A program made the translations under genes and the position numbers. DNA of 64,000 nucleotides from Pagrus major (Eukaryota; Chordata; Actinopteri; Spariformes; Sparidae), in NCBI RefSeq assembly GCF_040436345.1, contig NC_133225.1, forward strand, positions 24,420,540-24,484,539, given 5' to 3'. Shown one piece after another: positions 11,535 through 23,200 of the stretch (position 1 is its first letter; each line of letters begins with the position of its first letter). The notes beneath the pieces were generated by a model. It saw only the letters and a list, made by a program, of their open reading frames with translations, was not told the origin of the DNA and did not search any database.

Positions 11535-11656
11535 CACATCATACAGCTACATCAACCACAGATCACAGACTGTGATCAAGTTACAGGCCCGATATTCAAA
11601 CCTACTTTTCTTGCTGTCAGGTGGCAGCATTAACCACTGAGCCACTGTACCACCCA
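11535..11656 (-). repeat. tRNA-derived SINE-like head
   Basis: On the minus strand a GGTGGTACAGTGG start is followed by an A-box-like TGGCTCAGTGG (11644-11634) and, 31 bases on, a B-box-like AGGTTTGAATAT (11603-11592). The wording agrees with the common fish SINE-like repeat carrying an AGTGGTTA motif. A short CAG-rich run borders it on the plus-strand right side. Confidence 0.45.
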
Positions 11657-12689
11657 GCAGCAGCATCAGCAGCAGCAGCGAGTGTGTCCTGCCACACTCA
11701 CTGAAGAGGTTTCTATTATCTTTCAACACATTCCAGATATACACTGTATAACAGACTATCAAATCCTGTCCTCTGCAAAAGATTAAAAGTCTGTCTTTGT
11801 GGTAATATTTAGCATAGAATCAAACACTGAGTCTGAGGGGTGAAATTAAAATTGCATGAGACTGTTTGAAACATTTTCCACAAAATGTACTGTAATTTGC
11901 ATTTTTCTCTTTCACAGCCTGGTTGGAAAATGAATGGAAACAACCATTTTAGGTAAATGAGACGTTGCTAAACACAAGTCACGATCATCACTATTGTTTT
12001 ATGCAGGGAAAAATGACATGAAATCTTATTGATTTTGACTGTTGTAGCAGTAAAATGATAATAAATACAAAAACATTTTGAAATTACGATCGTTATATAA
12101 TATTATACAAAATAACAAAAGAGAAGTAATAGTGTGAATTTAGTGTAAATGATTGATAAAAAAAACACATGCAGTATTGTAACTGTAATATTTTCTGGAA
12201 GAAAATATGAGTCAAATATCAGATGCTTTCATCTGTGTTTCTACAACAGCTAATGTTTAACCATAAAAAGGTGTAGGCCTCAGGATATGTGGTTAAGTGT
12301 GTGAAATTGTGGGTGTGCTTGTGTGCAAACCAACATTTTGCATGCACACACACATACGTAAACACACACAAAATGTCGTTTTGTGCCTGGGGTTCCCACA
12401 TCCTCCATGAGTGTGGAACTTCACCCACACTTTGAAACTACGTCAGTCAGACCCAGTGGAGCAGGTTAGTGGGACTCACACAAGCACATGTGTACCTGTC
12501 ATTGAATTGTTAATTACCTTATTTACGAGTGAACATAAAGTGCCAAACAATAAAACAAGTCTTAATCTCAAAGTATCACTGAAATGAATACAATCCTAAA
12601 AATACGTCAAACAAAAATCCCATTCCCGTCCCTTTAACAAGATGAGTAATAGCAAAAAGTCCCAGCTCAGTCACCAGGACAAAAAGATG

Positions 12690-12965
12690 GCATTTAACAT
12701 GTCTGCAAACTGCAGATACGTCCAAGGTTGACATTTGTACCAAACCCTATTAGCCACCTTTCACATCAGGAAGTGGAGGGGATGTTGGTCACACCACTAG
12801 ATATTTTTATGAAACTTGTGAACATTTCCAACCTTTTTCTGTGGCGTCAAAACTGTATATTTTTCAAGGGAAGTCAGACCATCCGTCTGCAATCGTGGCA
12901 ACTAAAACAGGTGTTTTTTCCTAACCCTAAGTGTTTTTTGTGCGGAAACATAACCAGAGCATAAA
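12690..12965 (-). repeat. Dispersed fish repeat, family copy 1
   Basis: Read on the minus strand it shares words with the copies at 14.04 and 44.70 kb: TTAGGGTTAGGAAA, AACACCTG, TTTCCGCA and a TCTGCAGTTTGCA-like stretch. No coding capacity is recognised. Confidence 0.4.
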
Positions 12966-14039
12966 CACAGCATTGTGACAAGAGTAAAATAGTAAATTCA
13001 ACCTAAACAAACATAAAGTTGCAAAATAATGAAACATAAAGCTTTAACTTATCTGCTGTTTTGCAAGAAATGTAGTTAGGGAACATTATTTATTATTTAT
13101 TCTGGCAATTGGCTTGATAAGTCCGTACTGCTGACACTCTCCTCCCTTCATTGAGCCATACAACCAATTTATATTTAACATTTGAGGTATTTAATGATCT
13201 AATACAGGGTTGCCTTGAGATTTTGGCTTGCCCTTTGTTGTGACTTGGTGTGTGGCTCAAAAGGTTTGAAAAGCACTGCTCTGAACTCGGAAAGATCAAG
13301 TGTGAAACATGTAAGTTCTGGTAAATGAGATCTGAGATAAAGTGCTGTTTGACATCTGTTTTATTTTGAGCACACGTGCCCACAGAAAGTCACATACCTG
13401 CCAGTCAGGCACTGTGACATTTCTGGAGAGGATCAAGACTCAACATTTATCTAGTAAACTACTTTGAACAAAAGCCTTATTTAGTATTTTCCTACGTCCA
13501 TGTACACTTGCCAAATCAGTTGCCAGTGAAACAGCAAAACTCTTCACTTATGTGTGCGACCCTCACAGGAAATTCACAAGAAATTCATAGATGTGAAGAT
13601 GAAAGTAAGCCAACCGTTAAAGTTTCTGTCTCACATCAGAAGATGGACTCTTGTTTCCATTAATACCTTCAAAGGGCCTCAAGCACAATCCACACATCAA
13701 CCACATGTTGCTCAGTACAGTACAAAACGTTCCTGATCTCTTTTGGGCTCCGGTACAGCGGAAGTTGAACCGTTCCAGCCCATGCCAAGCATTCCTGACA
13801 GCTCATCCCTGTCCGCCGTGGCTTGTAGCATTAACCCAGTCGCTGATAAAAAATGATTGCCGGAGGCCTGAGTTTACTCTTCACGTCATGTTGATTCGTG
13901 TTCGAAGAATTTAGACTATTTAGCTGTCATATGACACATTATTACATTATGACACACTACTGGGCTATTTAGTGTTTTGTATGTAGAACATTTCACAATA
14001 TCATGTCAGGAATATTCATTCCAACAGGCCAACAAAATC

Positions 14040-14480
14040 ACAAGAATAAATGTTGGCAACATACATTTCTACAAACAATAGATATGTTGAAACTTTACAT
14101 CTCTTTATGTTGCAGATTTACGTTTCTGTAGGTTCATTTTCTATTTTATGCTGTGACAAAGCAGTGCTTATGGTCTGGTTAGGTTTAGGCACAAAAACCA
14201 CATGGTTAGTGTTAGGAAAAGATCATGTTTTTGCTTAAAACACCTGTTTTTGTTTCCGCAAACACGGCTGGGTATGTCCAGAGGTCTCGCCAAAAACACC
14301 TGGATTTGTCACCACAAGTAAGGCTGGAAATTGTCCTGAGGAATTCGTAAAATGATCTGGTGGTTTCAAGATCCAGGGCCCTAGACAACTGACCTGGTGT
14401 CCACCTTGTGTCGGCAGCCCTGGTCATTACCAAAAACATAAAGTTTTTGAGTGATTTCCTACTTGATAAGCAGTACATGG
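14040..14480 (+). repeat. Dispersed fish repeat, family copy 2
   Basis: Contains GGTTAGGTTTAGGCACAAAA and GTTAGGAAAAGATCATG, words common in repeats of percomorph genomes. It starts with AATAAATGTTGGCA, also found in the 44.7-kb copy. Confidence 0.5.
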
Positions 14481-17337
14481 TCATTCTAGATCCACAGCTT
14501 CCTTGAGATGCTGTAGGTGTTTGTCACCTCTAACAATTTGTGGTGGCACTGTCAGTGGTCGGCTGGTCTATTGGATCCATTACCATGATATTCAGCACAG
14601 ACATTCATATTCCCCAGAGGATGACTCTTGTAGAGCCCCAGTCCAGTTTACTGTTTTATTTTTATTTGGTTGTGTGTCGTCTGACAGTTTGGAAATTAAA
14701 ATACAAGTCCATTTTACATTTAGTGCTGTAGTCATTCTAGCTAACTTCCGGTCAATTTTGCAGTTCACAATCCCCTCCCTCCTCTCTACGTCACCACACT
14801 TGCACAACTCCTTTCTTTCTTTCAAAGCACCTCTTTCTTTTCTTCAAGCGTTTTTCATCCCTTGGCCTGTTTGGTAGTATAAGCCGTCACCAGGAACACT
14901 GGAGTCGGTAGCTTTCCATGTTGTGCCATTGCCGTTAAACAGGAGGTTCCTGCTCTCTGCGCGTTCCCCGAGCAGACAGGACCGCCTCTTTATGGAGTTC
15001 TCTGTCCTGATTGGATAAATTGTGCAGGGATACCAAAAAATGTTTTTTTTTTACCGTATGAGTAGGGGGAGGAGAGACATGGGTCTATAACATCTATAAC
15101 AGTGATTACTGTTTGAATACAGAGCGATTTAACACTTATTTTGATACGGCAACTTCAAATTTAATTTGTAGTGTTTTTTCTGCCATGTTTTGTAGTTATG
15201 CATTCTCAATTACAAAATCAAAAGTGGAGTGTTACATTTTGAATTTCAGTTTCGTCACACAGCGTCAAACGAATGAAAAATCTGAATTCAATTTGAATAA
15301 ATTCTACATTCATTACAGTATTTTTTTTCACTGTAAGTATTATCTAATGTACAGCTGCTATTTGAAAATTAAATAATGCTAAATAAATTGATTACAAGAC
15401 TAGATTTCTAGAATTGTGGGGAAATGATTTGACCTGACACCTTCAGTATCTTAAGAACAAATTCGTTTGAATGTCATCAACATTCATGGCTTGCTAAATG
15501 AGAGCGAGCAAAACTTCGGTACCAGAAACTAAAAATGTGTCTTATCTCCAAATGTCACATTTTGTACATTTTGGTTGTGTTAAAGGGAAAGAGAATGAAA
15601 GAAAGTGTGGTGTGTGTGTTACATCCTTTTCCAGCTACCCTTTTGTTTCTTTCAGACTCAACACCCCCACTCTCACTACACCGATATTCAGACAAAAATA
15701 TCTCTCCTCTGTTGGTTTACCCCAACCCTTCACCCCCCTCCATCACACATACACACACACACACACAGAGACACCTCCATTTCCGCCATAGCGTTAAGAG
15801 ATCTGACATCACAGGGTTCATCATGTGATCCACCCACACGAAGCTTTGCACTGATGGATGGGGCCTACCTGTGACGCACATACCCCCTCTGTGTAACCCT
15901 TTACAGTCCAGAGCCACTGTTTGATGAAGGACACACGGGCCGTCGTCTATTCCATGATATTTAGCTCCACATACTTTTGGGTTTTGATCCATTATCAAAT
16001 CTTTACCTTAATAAACTGATTGTCTGCTGCTTGCATCTGTTTATTTATGAAAAGAGAGCAAAAATCACATGAAAAAAGAGGAAACCAAACACAGACTTCT
16101 GCAAATATCAGGAATGTAATGATTTAAATACCTGAGGAAATTTTACAACAGTAATTCTGAGTATATTTACTGTAGCTTGAAATACACAAAAGTGGTATGC
16201 AGGTGTACAAAAGTGAGTAGTAGTAGAATGATAGCAGCCCTGGTCAGAATACTTTGTAAGATTATTGAATGAAATAAAATGAATCTATTGGATGTGGGAG
16301 GAGGTAATATCATGGACAAGAGTTCACCAAAATTGCACAGAAGATTTCCACCATATTCACTGGTGGTAAAAAGGCTGACCTAAAATACTGTAATTAAAAA
16401 TGGACAACAAAGGGAAGGTAAAATCCGTCCTGCAAAATGGAAACTCTTGGGTTGAAATTGAAATTATCATGTGACTTTGTCATCAGATGGGTGTGCTGCG
16501 TGCAAGACCAACTCAAACACATCTTGAAAACTGTGAACTGACCAGAGGAAGTGTTGAAATCAGATTAGTTTCAGATTCAACTTCTCCTAATTCTGATGTG
16601 CAGGAATACAACAAGTGTCTCAGCTGAGGGCATAAAACAGAAGTAAGCAGCAAGACGTCAACTGTTTTCTTCGCTTCATGTCCAGAATTATTCAAGCTGA
16701 TACTTCCATTATATCCTCCTGTTTGGTAACAATAACACTAAATTTACATATTAATTCTACTAGTGTGAAAATGTAAACAAGACAAGTACCAGTCAATAAT
16801 CACCATGACATCAAACCTCAATGTACCACCTCAGTGTTTGTAGTTTCTCCTTCCTCTCCATGGCAATAGAGCTGGTACCAAAGATCATCTATTGAGAAAA
16901 TGAGCCACTCTCTCAAAATTTGAACACAAGAAGGTCCTTTTACTTTTCTTTCCGGGAGCATCCAACAACTCTTATTCAGATGCTCTGCTGTTACAGAAGT
17001 GTGTACACAACTATAATCGAGTAAGAGCATGTGTGTCATCTGTCATTGACTTTAACATACAAAGAGGCATAACACACTTCACACTAGTTGTTTATCGAGG
17101 AAAATAAATAGAGATTAGCATTTAGCTAGTGTATGTTACTTAAAAAGAGGTAATATTTTGCTAAATATAGTTGCTGTGTTTTGGGAAAACCCACAAAAAA
17201 AACATCTCTCAGTGGTTGAAAGGAAAATTAAGTTTCCTTTCTGAGGAAAAAAAAATCAACATTTGCAATCCAGGAAAAAACCCAAACACTTTGAATGGAT
17301 GTTGATGATCATTCATAGACTCGCATTCATATAACAT

Positions 17338-17400
17338 AATCTCATCTCATCTCTCATCTCATTTTCTTGACCGCTTTATCCGTGAGGGTCGCGGGGATGT
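17338..17400 (+). repeat. ATCTC simple repeat plus short fish repeat
   Basis: Several (A)TCTC units are followed by GACCGCTTTATCCGTGAGGG and GTCGCGGGG, a fragment that is common in teleost genomes. Confidence 0.5.
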
Positions 17401-17612
17401 TACTGCTTTATTTTCTGTGAAAATACGTAATTATAAAGACTACACAGCCAACAGTCGCGGTAGTCACATTATCTCTTCAAAACGTTCAACAAACCTGTAA
17501 CTTAAACATTGTAGAGCTGGTCCTCAAAACAAAACTAACAAACTACTCTTTCATATAACTGCAGTTGTCAGTATGACCAGATTTATTGCCCCTCAACAAA
17601 AACAAAAATCAC

Positions 17613-17684
17613 ACTTTTGGTCATCTGGTTCCCTCAACAAAAATCCCATTGGATTTTTGTTGAGGGAACCAGATGACCAAAAGT
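17613..17684. repeat. Perfect 34-bp inverted repeat with 4-base loop
   Basis: Arms 17613-17646 and 17651-17684 are exact reverse complements with loop CATT. The arms contain GGTCATCTGGTTCCCTCAAC. It lies about 700 bases upstream of the jund start codon. It may be a young foldback repeat; see findings. Confidence 0.95.
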
Positions 17685-18129
17685 CATCTCATGACACTTT
17701 CCAAAATGCTATTTTTTTAAAATGAACTTTATTGAAAAACAATCAAATATACAAGCACATCATTTGACTGCAAATTTAATCTGCTTGGGGTTGAAAAGGT
17801 AAAAGAAAAAAAGGTACTAAACAACACATTATTCATATTTGAAAAGTTAATAGGGTTTTTTTTCTTAGTTTTCTTACTTTTTCTTAGTGTCAACCAGTGC
17901 CAGACTTTTAATATTCTTTAAATTTGCACAGGAAACCTATAAGGTCTCATAAAGCCTCAATTTTGCTATCATCATTAATTCTACAATAAAGATTCTGGTT
18001 CACCACTTCCGGGTAAGCCTACAAAAATACATCATCGCTAAAATTTTAAAAAAAAAAATCTAATCCAAAAAGCTGCACAGAGTGAGACCTCCCTCTTCTC
18101 TGCGCCTCTCTGATCAGCGTTATTAAAAT

Positions 18130-18300
18130 AAAAGTGTGGAAAACGTCATTTCTGCCCAGTGCGCGTGCTCTGATGTGACATAATGGAACGTGCGAGCCTA
18201 GAAAAGCTCGAGGCGGCGCGAGCGGGCACACAGTACAGTCAGGTCCGAGCAGAAGACTGAGGTGTCACAACGTTAATGAAACAGGACATATTTCATTGAA
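18130..18300 (+). promoter_or_regulatory. jund: Candidate jund promoter / 5' UTR
   Basis: GC and CpG content rise sharply here compared with the AT-rich sequence to the left. AAACGTCA (18141-18148) is a CRE-like half-site context and TGATGTGACATAA (from about 18171) resembles the ATF/AP-1-type TGATGTCA sites of jun promoters with one mismatch. No clear TATA box is seen. The start site is not defined by the sequence. Confidence 0.4.
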
Positions 18301-18387
18301 CAGTGCCGTTTGTTCCTGTGGTTATGGGCTGGGCTCCGTTCTGAGGGAGCGCCGAACACTTCGACTTGTCATTGCGAAACGGAAATA

Positions 18388-19209
18388 ATGATGAAGAAGG
18401 ATATTAACTTGAGCCTGGCGGACGACGCTGACCTCAAGCCGCATCTCCGCGACGCCGAGAGCCTCCTCAGCTCCCCGGACCTGGGGCTGCTCAAACTGGC
18501 CTCCCCGGAGCTGGAGCGGCTCATCATCCAGTCCAACGGGATGGTCACGACGACGCCCACCAGCTCCCAGTTCCTCTACCCGAAGACGGTGACGGACGAG
18601 CAGGAGTTCGCCGAGGGCTTCGTGAAGGCGCTGGAGGACCTGCACAAGCAGAACCAGCTGAGCGGACCCGGGCAGACGAACAGCAGCCTGGACCTGGGCG
18701 CCAACATCGCCTCGGTCACCATCCAGCCGGATCTACCTGTGTACACGAACTTGAACAGTTACGGCAGCGGGCCGCTGGAAACCACCGTCAACTACTCCAC
18801 AGACACCGTCCCTTTCCCGCCTCCTCCGTCGCATCATTTGGGGGCAGCCCCGCCGCAGCCCGAGCTCTCTCGGGTCCAGCCGCTAAAGGAGGAGCCTCAG
18901 ACGGTCCCAGACGTGCAGAGCTTCGGGGAGAGTCCGCCGCTGTCTCCCATCGACATTGACTCACAGGAGCGCATGAAAGCCGAGAGGAAGAGGCTGCGGA
19001 ACCGGATTGCAGCCTCCAAGTGTCGGATGCGCAAACTGGAGCGGATCTCCAGGCTGGAGGACAAGGTCAAATCGCTGAAAAGCCACAACACCGATCTGGC
19101 CTCAACGGCGAGCCTGCTGAGGGAGCAAGTGGCCCAGCTGAAACAAAAAGTCCTCACCCATGTCAACAGCGGATGCCAGCTGCTGCCACACGAGGTCCAG
19201 GTGCACTAG
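18388..19209 (+). CDS. jund: JunD, AP-1 transcription factor (single exon, 273 aa)
   Basis: JunD is a nuclear bZIP protein that binds AP-1/CRE sites as homodimers or with Fos/ATF partners. The gene is intronless, as jun genes are. Seen in order: a delta/JNK-docking-like region ([16 protein letters not shown], about 7-22), Ser-Pro sites S29 and S39 within [32 protein letters not shown] (about 54-66), [10 protein letters not shown] and [10 protein letters not shown], then the basic region (about 195-218) and zipper leucines L223, L230, L237, L244 and L251, ending in [22 protein letters not shown] and FLYPK mark it as JunD, not c-Jun or JunB. The start is the first in-frame ATG after the stop at 18277 and has A at -3; it equals the internal start of mammalian delta-JunD. 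The basic region reads KCRMRK, where Jun proteins have KCRKRK. Confidence 0.95.
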   Translation: MMKKDINLSLADDADLKPHLRDAESLLSSPDLGLLKLASPELERLIIQSNGMVTTTPTSSQFLYPKTVTDEQEFAEGFVKALEDLHKQNQLSGPGQTNSSLDLGANIASVTIQPDLPVYTNLNSYGSGPLETTVNYSTDTVPFPPPPSHHLGAAPPQPELSRVQPLKEEPQTVPDVQSFGESPPLSPIDIDSQERMKAERKRLRNRIAASKCRMRKLERISRLEDKVKSLKSHNTDLASTASLLREQVAQLKQKVLTHVNSGCQLLPHEVQVH

Positions 19210-20282
19210 TCGGAGGACATGACCTGCAGTTGGGCTACTGACCAGCATATAAGCTTCATGGACTTGTTAATGTTGGTTTTTCTGTATGTAGCCCAGATGT
19301 GTGCCGTTCCTAGGGGAATGATTGCCAGGCCGCGTAGGCCAAACTGTACATTAATAATCGTCTGTTTCAATTGCTTTGAACATCGGCTAAGATATCATCA
19401 TACCTGGTAGAACACAGTTTATGATACTGTGTGATGAGACTCTCCCGCTCCGATCGGCCATCAGACAATACTGATAAGTTGCATTTTTATTAAGTGAAAG
19501 CAATTTCCAGGATCTATATCTCCACAGACGCCTCCGTCCGGTGGAGATGATTCAACAGAATTAATCACTCGATTTCTAAATAAACAGTCGCCAATTGGTT
19601 TATTGGGTTTATGCCGAAATGAAGAGCGTTACACTTTAATATATTCGATGATTGAAATCCTGTTCTACCTCGTATATATGTTTACTGGTGCTCAAATCAA
19701 CATTAAACTGCATTTTTTTTGCAGGAATTTGGTCATGAGATTCCCTGATGAGAGAACCAGGCACTTACTTGGTGCTATGTGCTCACCTTAAATGACAAAG
19801 GGGATATATCTAGATTTTTTTTTTTTCTGTAAAAATGTTTACAGACTGGCTGTTTCTGTATACAGTCTCAAACATGGACCAAACAGATTTTCAGTATTTG
19901 TACAGTGATATGCACACATGTGACACAGATTAATATATGAGGACTTGGTCCACACCCACATTTGATATGACAGATAATCTACATATATGGACTAATTACC
20001 ATACATTTCTGGAACAGTTTGCATGTTGTTGACATACTCGAATGTTGCCCAGAGCTGGGTGTCAAAGGGTGCAATTAATCAGTGTTTATTAACTTCAACA
20101 TTTACAAACACATGTATTTATCTTATCATTTTATTTTTTACTCTACTGTGTCTCTTATTCAGTGTGTTCTTGGTTTAATGTTACGAGTGGTAGCCTTTTT
20201 TGTTGCACTGACTGTTGCTGTCACCTCTAGCCTACAGTTACTTGGCTGTATGCTGCTGTGTTCTGAATTAAATGCTGCTGGC

Positions 20283-20288
20283 AATAAA
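20283..20288 (+). terminator. jund: Candidate jund polyadenylation signal
   Basis: AATAAA about 1.07 kb after the stop codon, followed by TG/T-rich sequence. An earlier AATAAA near 19579 is an alternative. Either would give a long 3' UTR, as is usual for jun genes. Confidence 0.4.
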
Positions 20289-20299
20289 CACTGTTTCCT

Positions 20300-23200
20300 C
20301 TATTTTGGTGAAACTCTCATTTGCATGCATGTTGGCAGAAACATACTGAAGGGCCAAGTCATTGTGTGCAAAACTGACAAAATGAAACCATTAGTTTAAA
20401 GACCATGTTCAGTTTAATTAACGTATGCCGGCACAACACTGACACCATAACTACAACTCAAAGTGAATAGAGTGTCATTATAGTACATTTATAGCTTCCT
20501 CCTCTGATGGAGATTGAATTAGTGAAGCCAGTGTTGTGTAATAACAGTATTTGGAAGCATATGTGCATCCCTCTGGTATCGTTCTCCCTCTGCTGGTTAA
20601 TTGGGAAATTGCAAATGATGTCGCTGCACTGTAAATTGAAGGGACATTTTGTTGAACATGTTGGGACCTTGAACAACTCCAGGGTGTCCAAAGGAAAATA
20701 AGGATATGTTTGATTTCAGTCGTCGCTTAACAGACATCAGATTAAAGTGTGAGGGGGTACTATTAATGATTTATTTGAGATATTCTTTATTACTCAGCAG
20801 TGCAGAATTAAATCTGATTAGATGTTGTTCCCTGATCTCCACCCTGTGATATTATCAAACGACAGGTCCTTTAGATCAGGATTACACCAAAATATTGGTT
20901 CTATCAGCCTTTCAATAAACGCTGTGTAACCTTTGTTAATAGCGGTCGGTATCATATGATAAGCAGGAGGCTCCTGTTAAAAAAGAGTTACAGTTAAAAA
21001 AATTTGAGCTGCAGAAAGTCCTTTTCATGTCCTTTGTTCAATTATGTTATTGGTCAGTTATGGTATATCCCATAGTTTTCCCATTAAATAGGTGTGGTAT
21101 GTGATATATAACATCTGTTAATGTATAATATACAGTATATATGCATACTATTTTGATTTTCCTTTCCAATGATGGTCTAGATATACAGTATATTTTTAAT
21201 CTTAATAAGATAAAAATCATTGAAAAATCTCATGCCCAGTGGCTTTATAGAACCATATAATATGGTAGGGGAATGGAGGAAATGAATGTCCCCAACAGAC
21301 AATAATTTGTAATATTTTTGCCTCTAAATAACCGCCACGAAAAGCCGTGAAATGTAGAAACAGAAATGCTGCTTTGGGTTTATTGACCTCTGAGTAAAAA
21401 TATACATAAAGGACTTGCTGATTGTTGCAGCAGGGAACAAAAGTAATAAGATAACTGCTGTCAGTATCTCTGAGCCTGAGGCAGGAATACATTAGATTTG
21501 GACAAATCATAGCATAACTAACAGTAATGACAGCGATATAGCCCACCATCTGAAGCCTGCTCCGTCACTCGTGACTTCATTTTCTTGGCTTAGATGATGA
21601 CTGACTTATTTGGAACAATCTCATGTAGGGGTTTTCCAAAACAGAAGCTTAATGATGGGCCATGGGCCAAAAGCACCTATTGCCTAATTGACTGGCTTCC
21701 TGTGCAGAGTGTCACTGCTGATCTCAGATTATGAAAATGAATATTAATAAAGGATCATTTTTAACTTTCTCTTTACCTACAATTTATAGCTATTTGATCT
21801 AACCTTTGGATAATTAATCTACCAAAATATAAATCTGTGGAAACCAACATTTAATCACTTTCTCAAATATTTATGAGGGACATTAAAAATTGACTTGATC
21901 AGCAAGGTTCTGAAGTCCTTTGCTGTCCCTTCTGAGACATACTGACTTAACTTTGGCGCTTTGCATTTTTCTTTATTATACACATGTCTACATCCCAGCT
22001 TCACAATTGTTAGAATTTTTGACAAGCTGCTGTTTGTTGCACAAAATATCTTTTCATTGTGTGACTTTGTTTTCATTTCCAAGTGAAGAGTGAAACAGTG
22101 ACATCTTGAGGCTGTCGGGGCAAGAAGCAGTCAAACATTTGCCACCAGAACGACAGCTTCACTGCTGAAACTGAAACATTTCATTATTTTGAATAATTGT
22201 GGATTTCAACGTTACAGTCTGAGTTAAAAACAACACTTAAGATGCAGCAAGTTAGCACTTATCTTGGATATCAGTTAATTTTAGTACTTTAACTTCATCA
22301 AAAGCCGTATTTGTTGTTAAAATATGACTTTAAACAAAAAACTAAAAGTCTTAAAGTATATGTTATTAAATGTACTTAAATAACAAAGAACAAAAAACCA
22401 AGGAAGTATAAAGAAGCAGAAAATCTAAAATTGTCCCTGAGTGCAGCAGTTGAGTTAATGTACTCTGTTACAGTAGCAGTGCCCATCTCATCCCCAACAG
22501 CACAAAATCTTCAAAAACAAGAATCAACTGATTGTTAGTAACTTTTTATTGTTTTACCACAAAGTACAGATAAAAACATCCACAGCATATTCTCTCATCT
22601 TAATGGCCCGAACGGAGGAGGATTTGAAGAGGCAGTGATACGAGACCAAATAAAGTACACGTTTCTGCGTGCTAGTAGAAGATCTAAAGTCGGCAACCTC
22701 TACCAAGCTGGATGGCGTTTCTTTTGCGTGTAGATGCTGTAGTGTGTATTGCTTTGTAACAGAGTGACACATTCATTCACGAGCAGGCCTAGAAATGAAT
22801 GCAGATACAGTACAACATGGCTCTTTTGGGGGTTTTCAGGTTTTTACTGTTAGTGTTGACTTTTTCTCCTCTTTTTTTCCCCTTGTTTTTTTGTTGCAAG
22901 CCTGAGTCGATACAACACAATCCACACATATGACTCAAAGGTACAGTATTTACAGATCTGGTTTATATAGAGAGGAAGACATATTAGAAAGGAGAACAGT
23001 TTTAAAAGTTTGGATTTTTACCGGAAAAGAAACAGTCACAACCAGTAAGAAGTAAAATATACGCAGGATCAAAAACAGAGGTTTGTTGTGATCATCACTT
23101 CCTTTCTGATGAGATCGTCACACTTTGACCCGGGCCGCATTTTTCTCAAACTCTAATAGTCAGCGGCTCATCTGTGATTGATTGTTTGAATGCTACACTT

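Larger units (their letters stand above)
7566..18130. other. Intergenic region between rnf213-like gene and jund
   Basis: No convincing gene was found. Contents are a (GT)n tract at 8.6 kb, one exon-like segment at 8.84 kb, a tRNA-SINE-like piece at 11.55 kb, dispersed repeats at 10.9, 12.7 and 14.1 kb, a short simple repeat at 17.34 kb and a hairpin at 17.6 kb. Open frames here are short and have no recognisable motifs. Confidence 0.6.

Noticed and set aside
15498..15998. Overlapping open frames rich in Pro, Thr and His
   Set aside because: They run over a short CA tract and C-rich sequence and have no conserved motif.
17613..17684. MicroRNA gene
   Set aside because: The stem is perfectly paired with a 4-base loop, unlike typical precursors; a repeat origin is more likely.
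18310..18387. Extension of JunD upstream from a TTG codon
   Set aside because: No ATG in this stretch and no resemblance to any Jun N terminus; the ATG at 18388 starts the conserved MMKKD.
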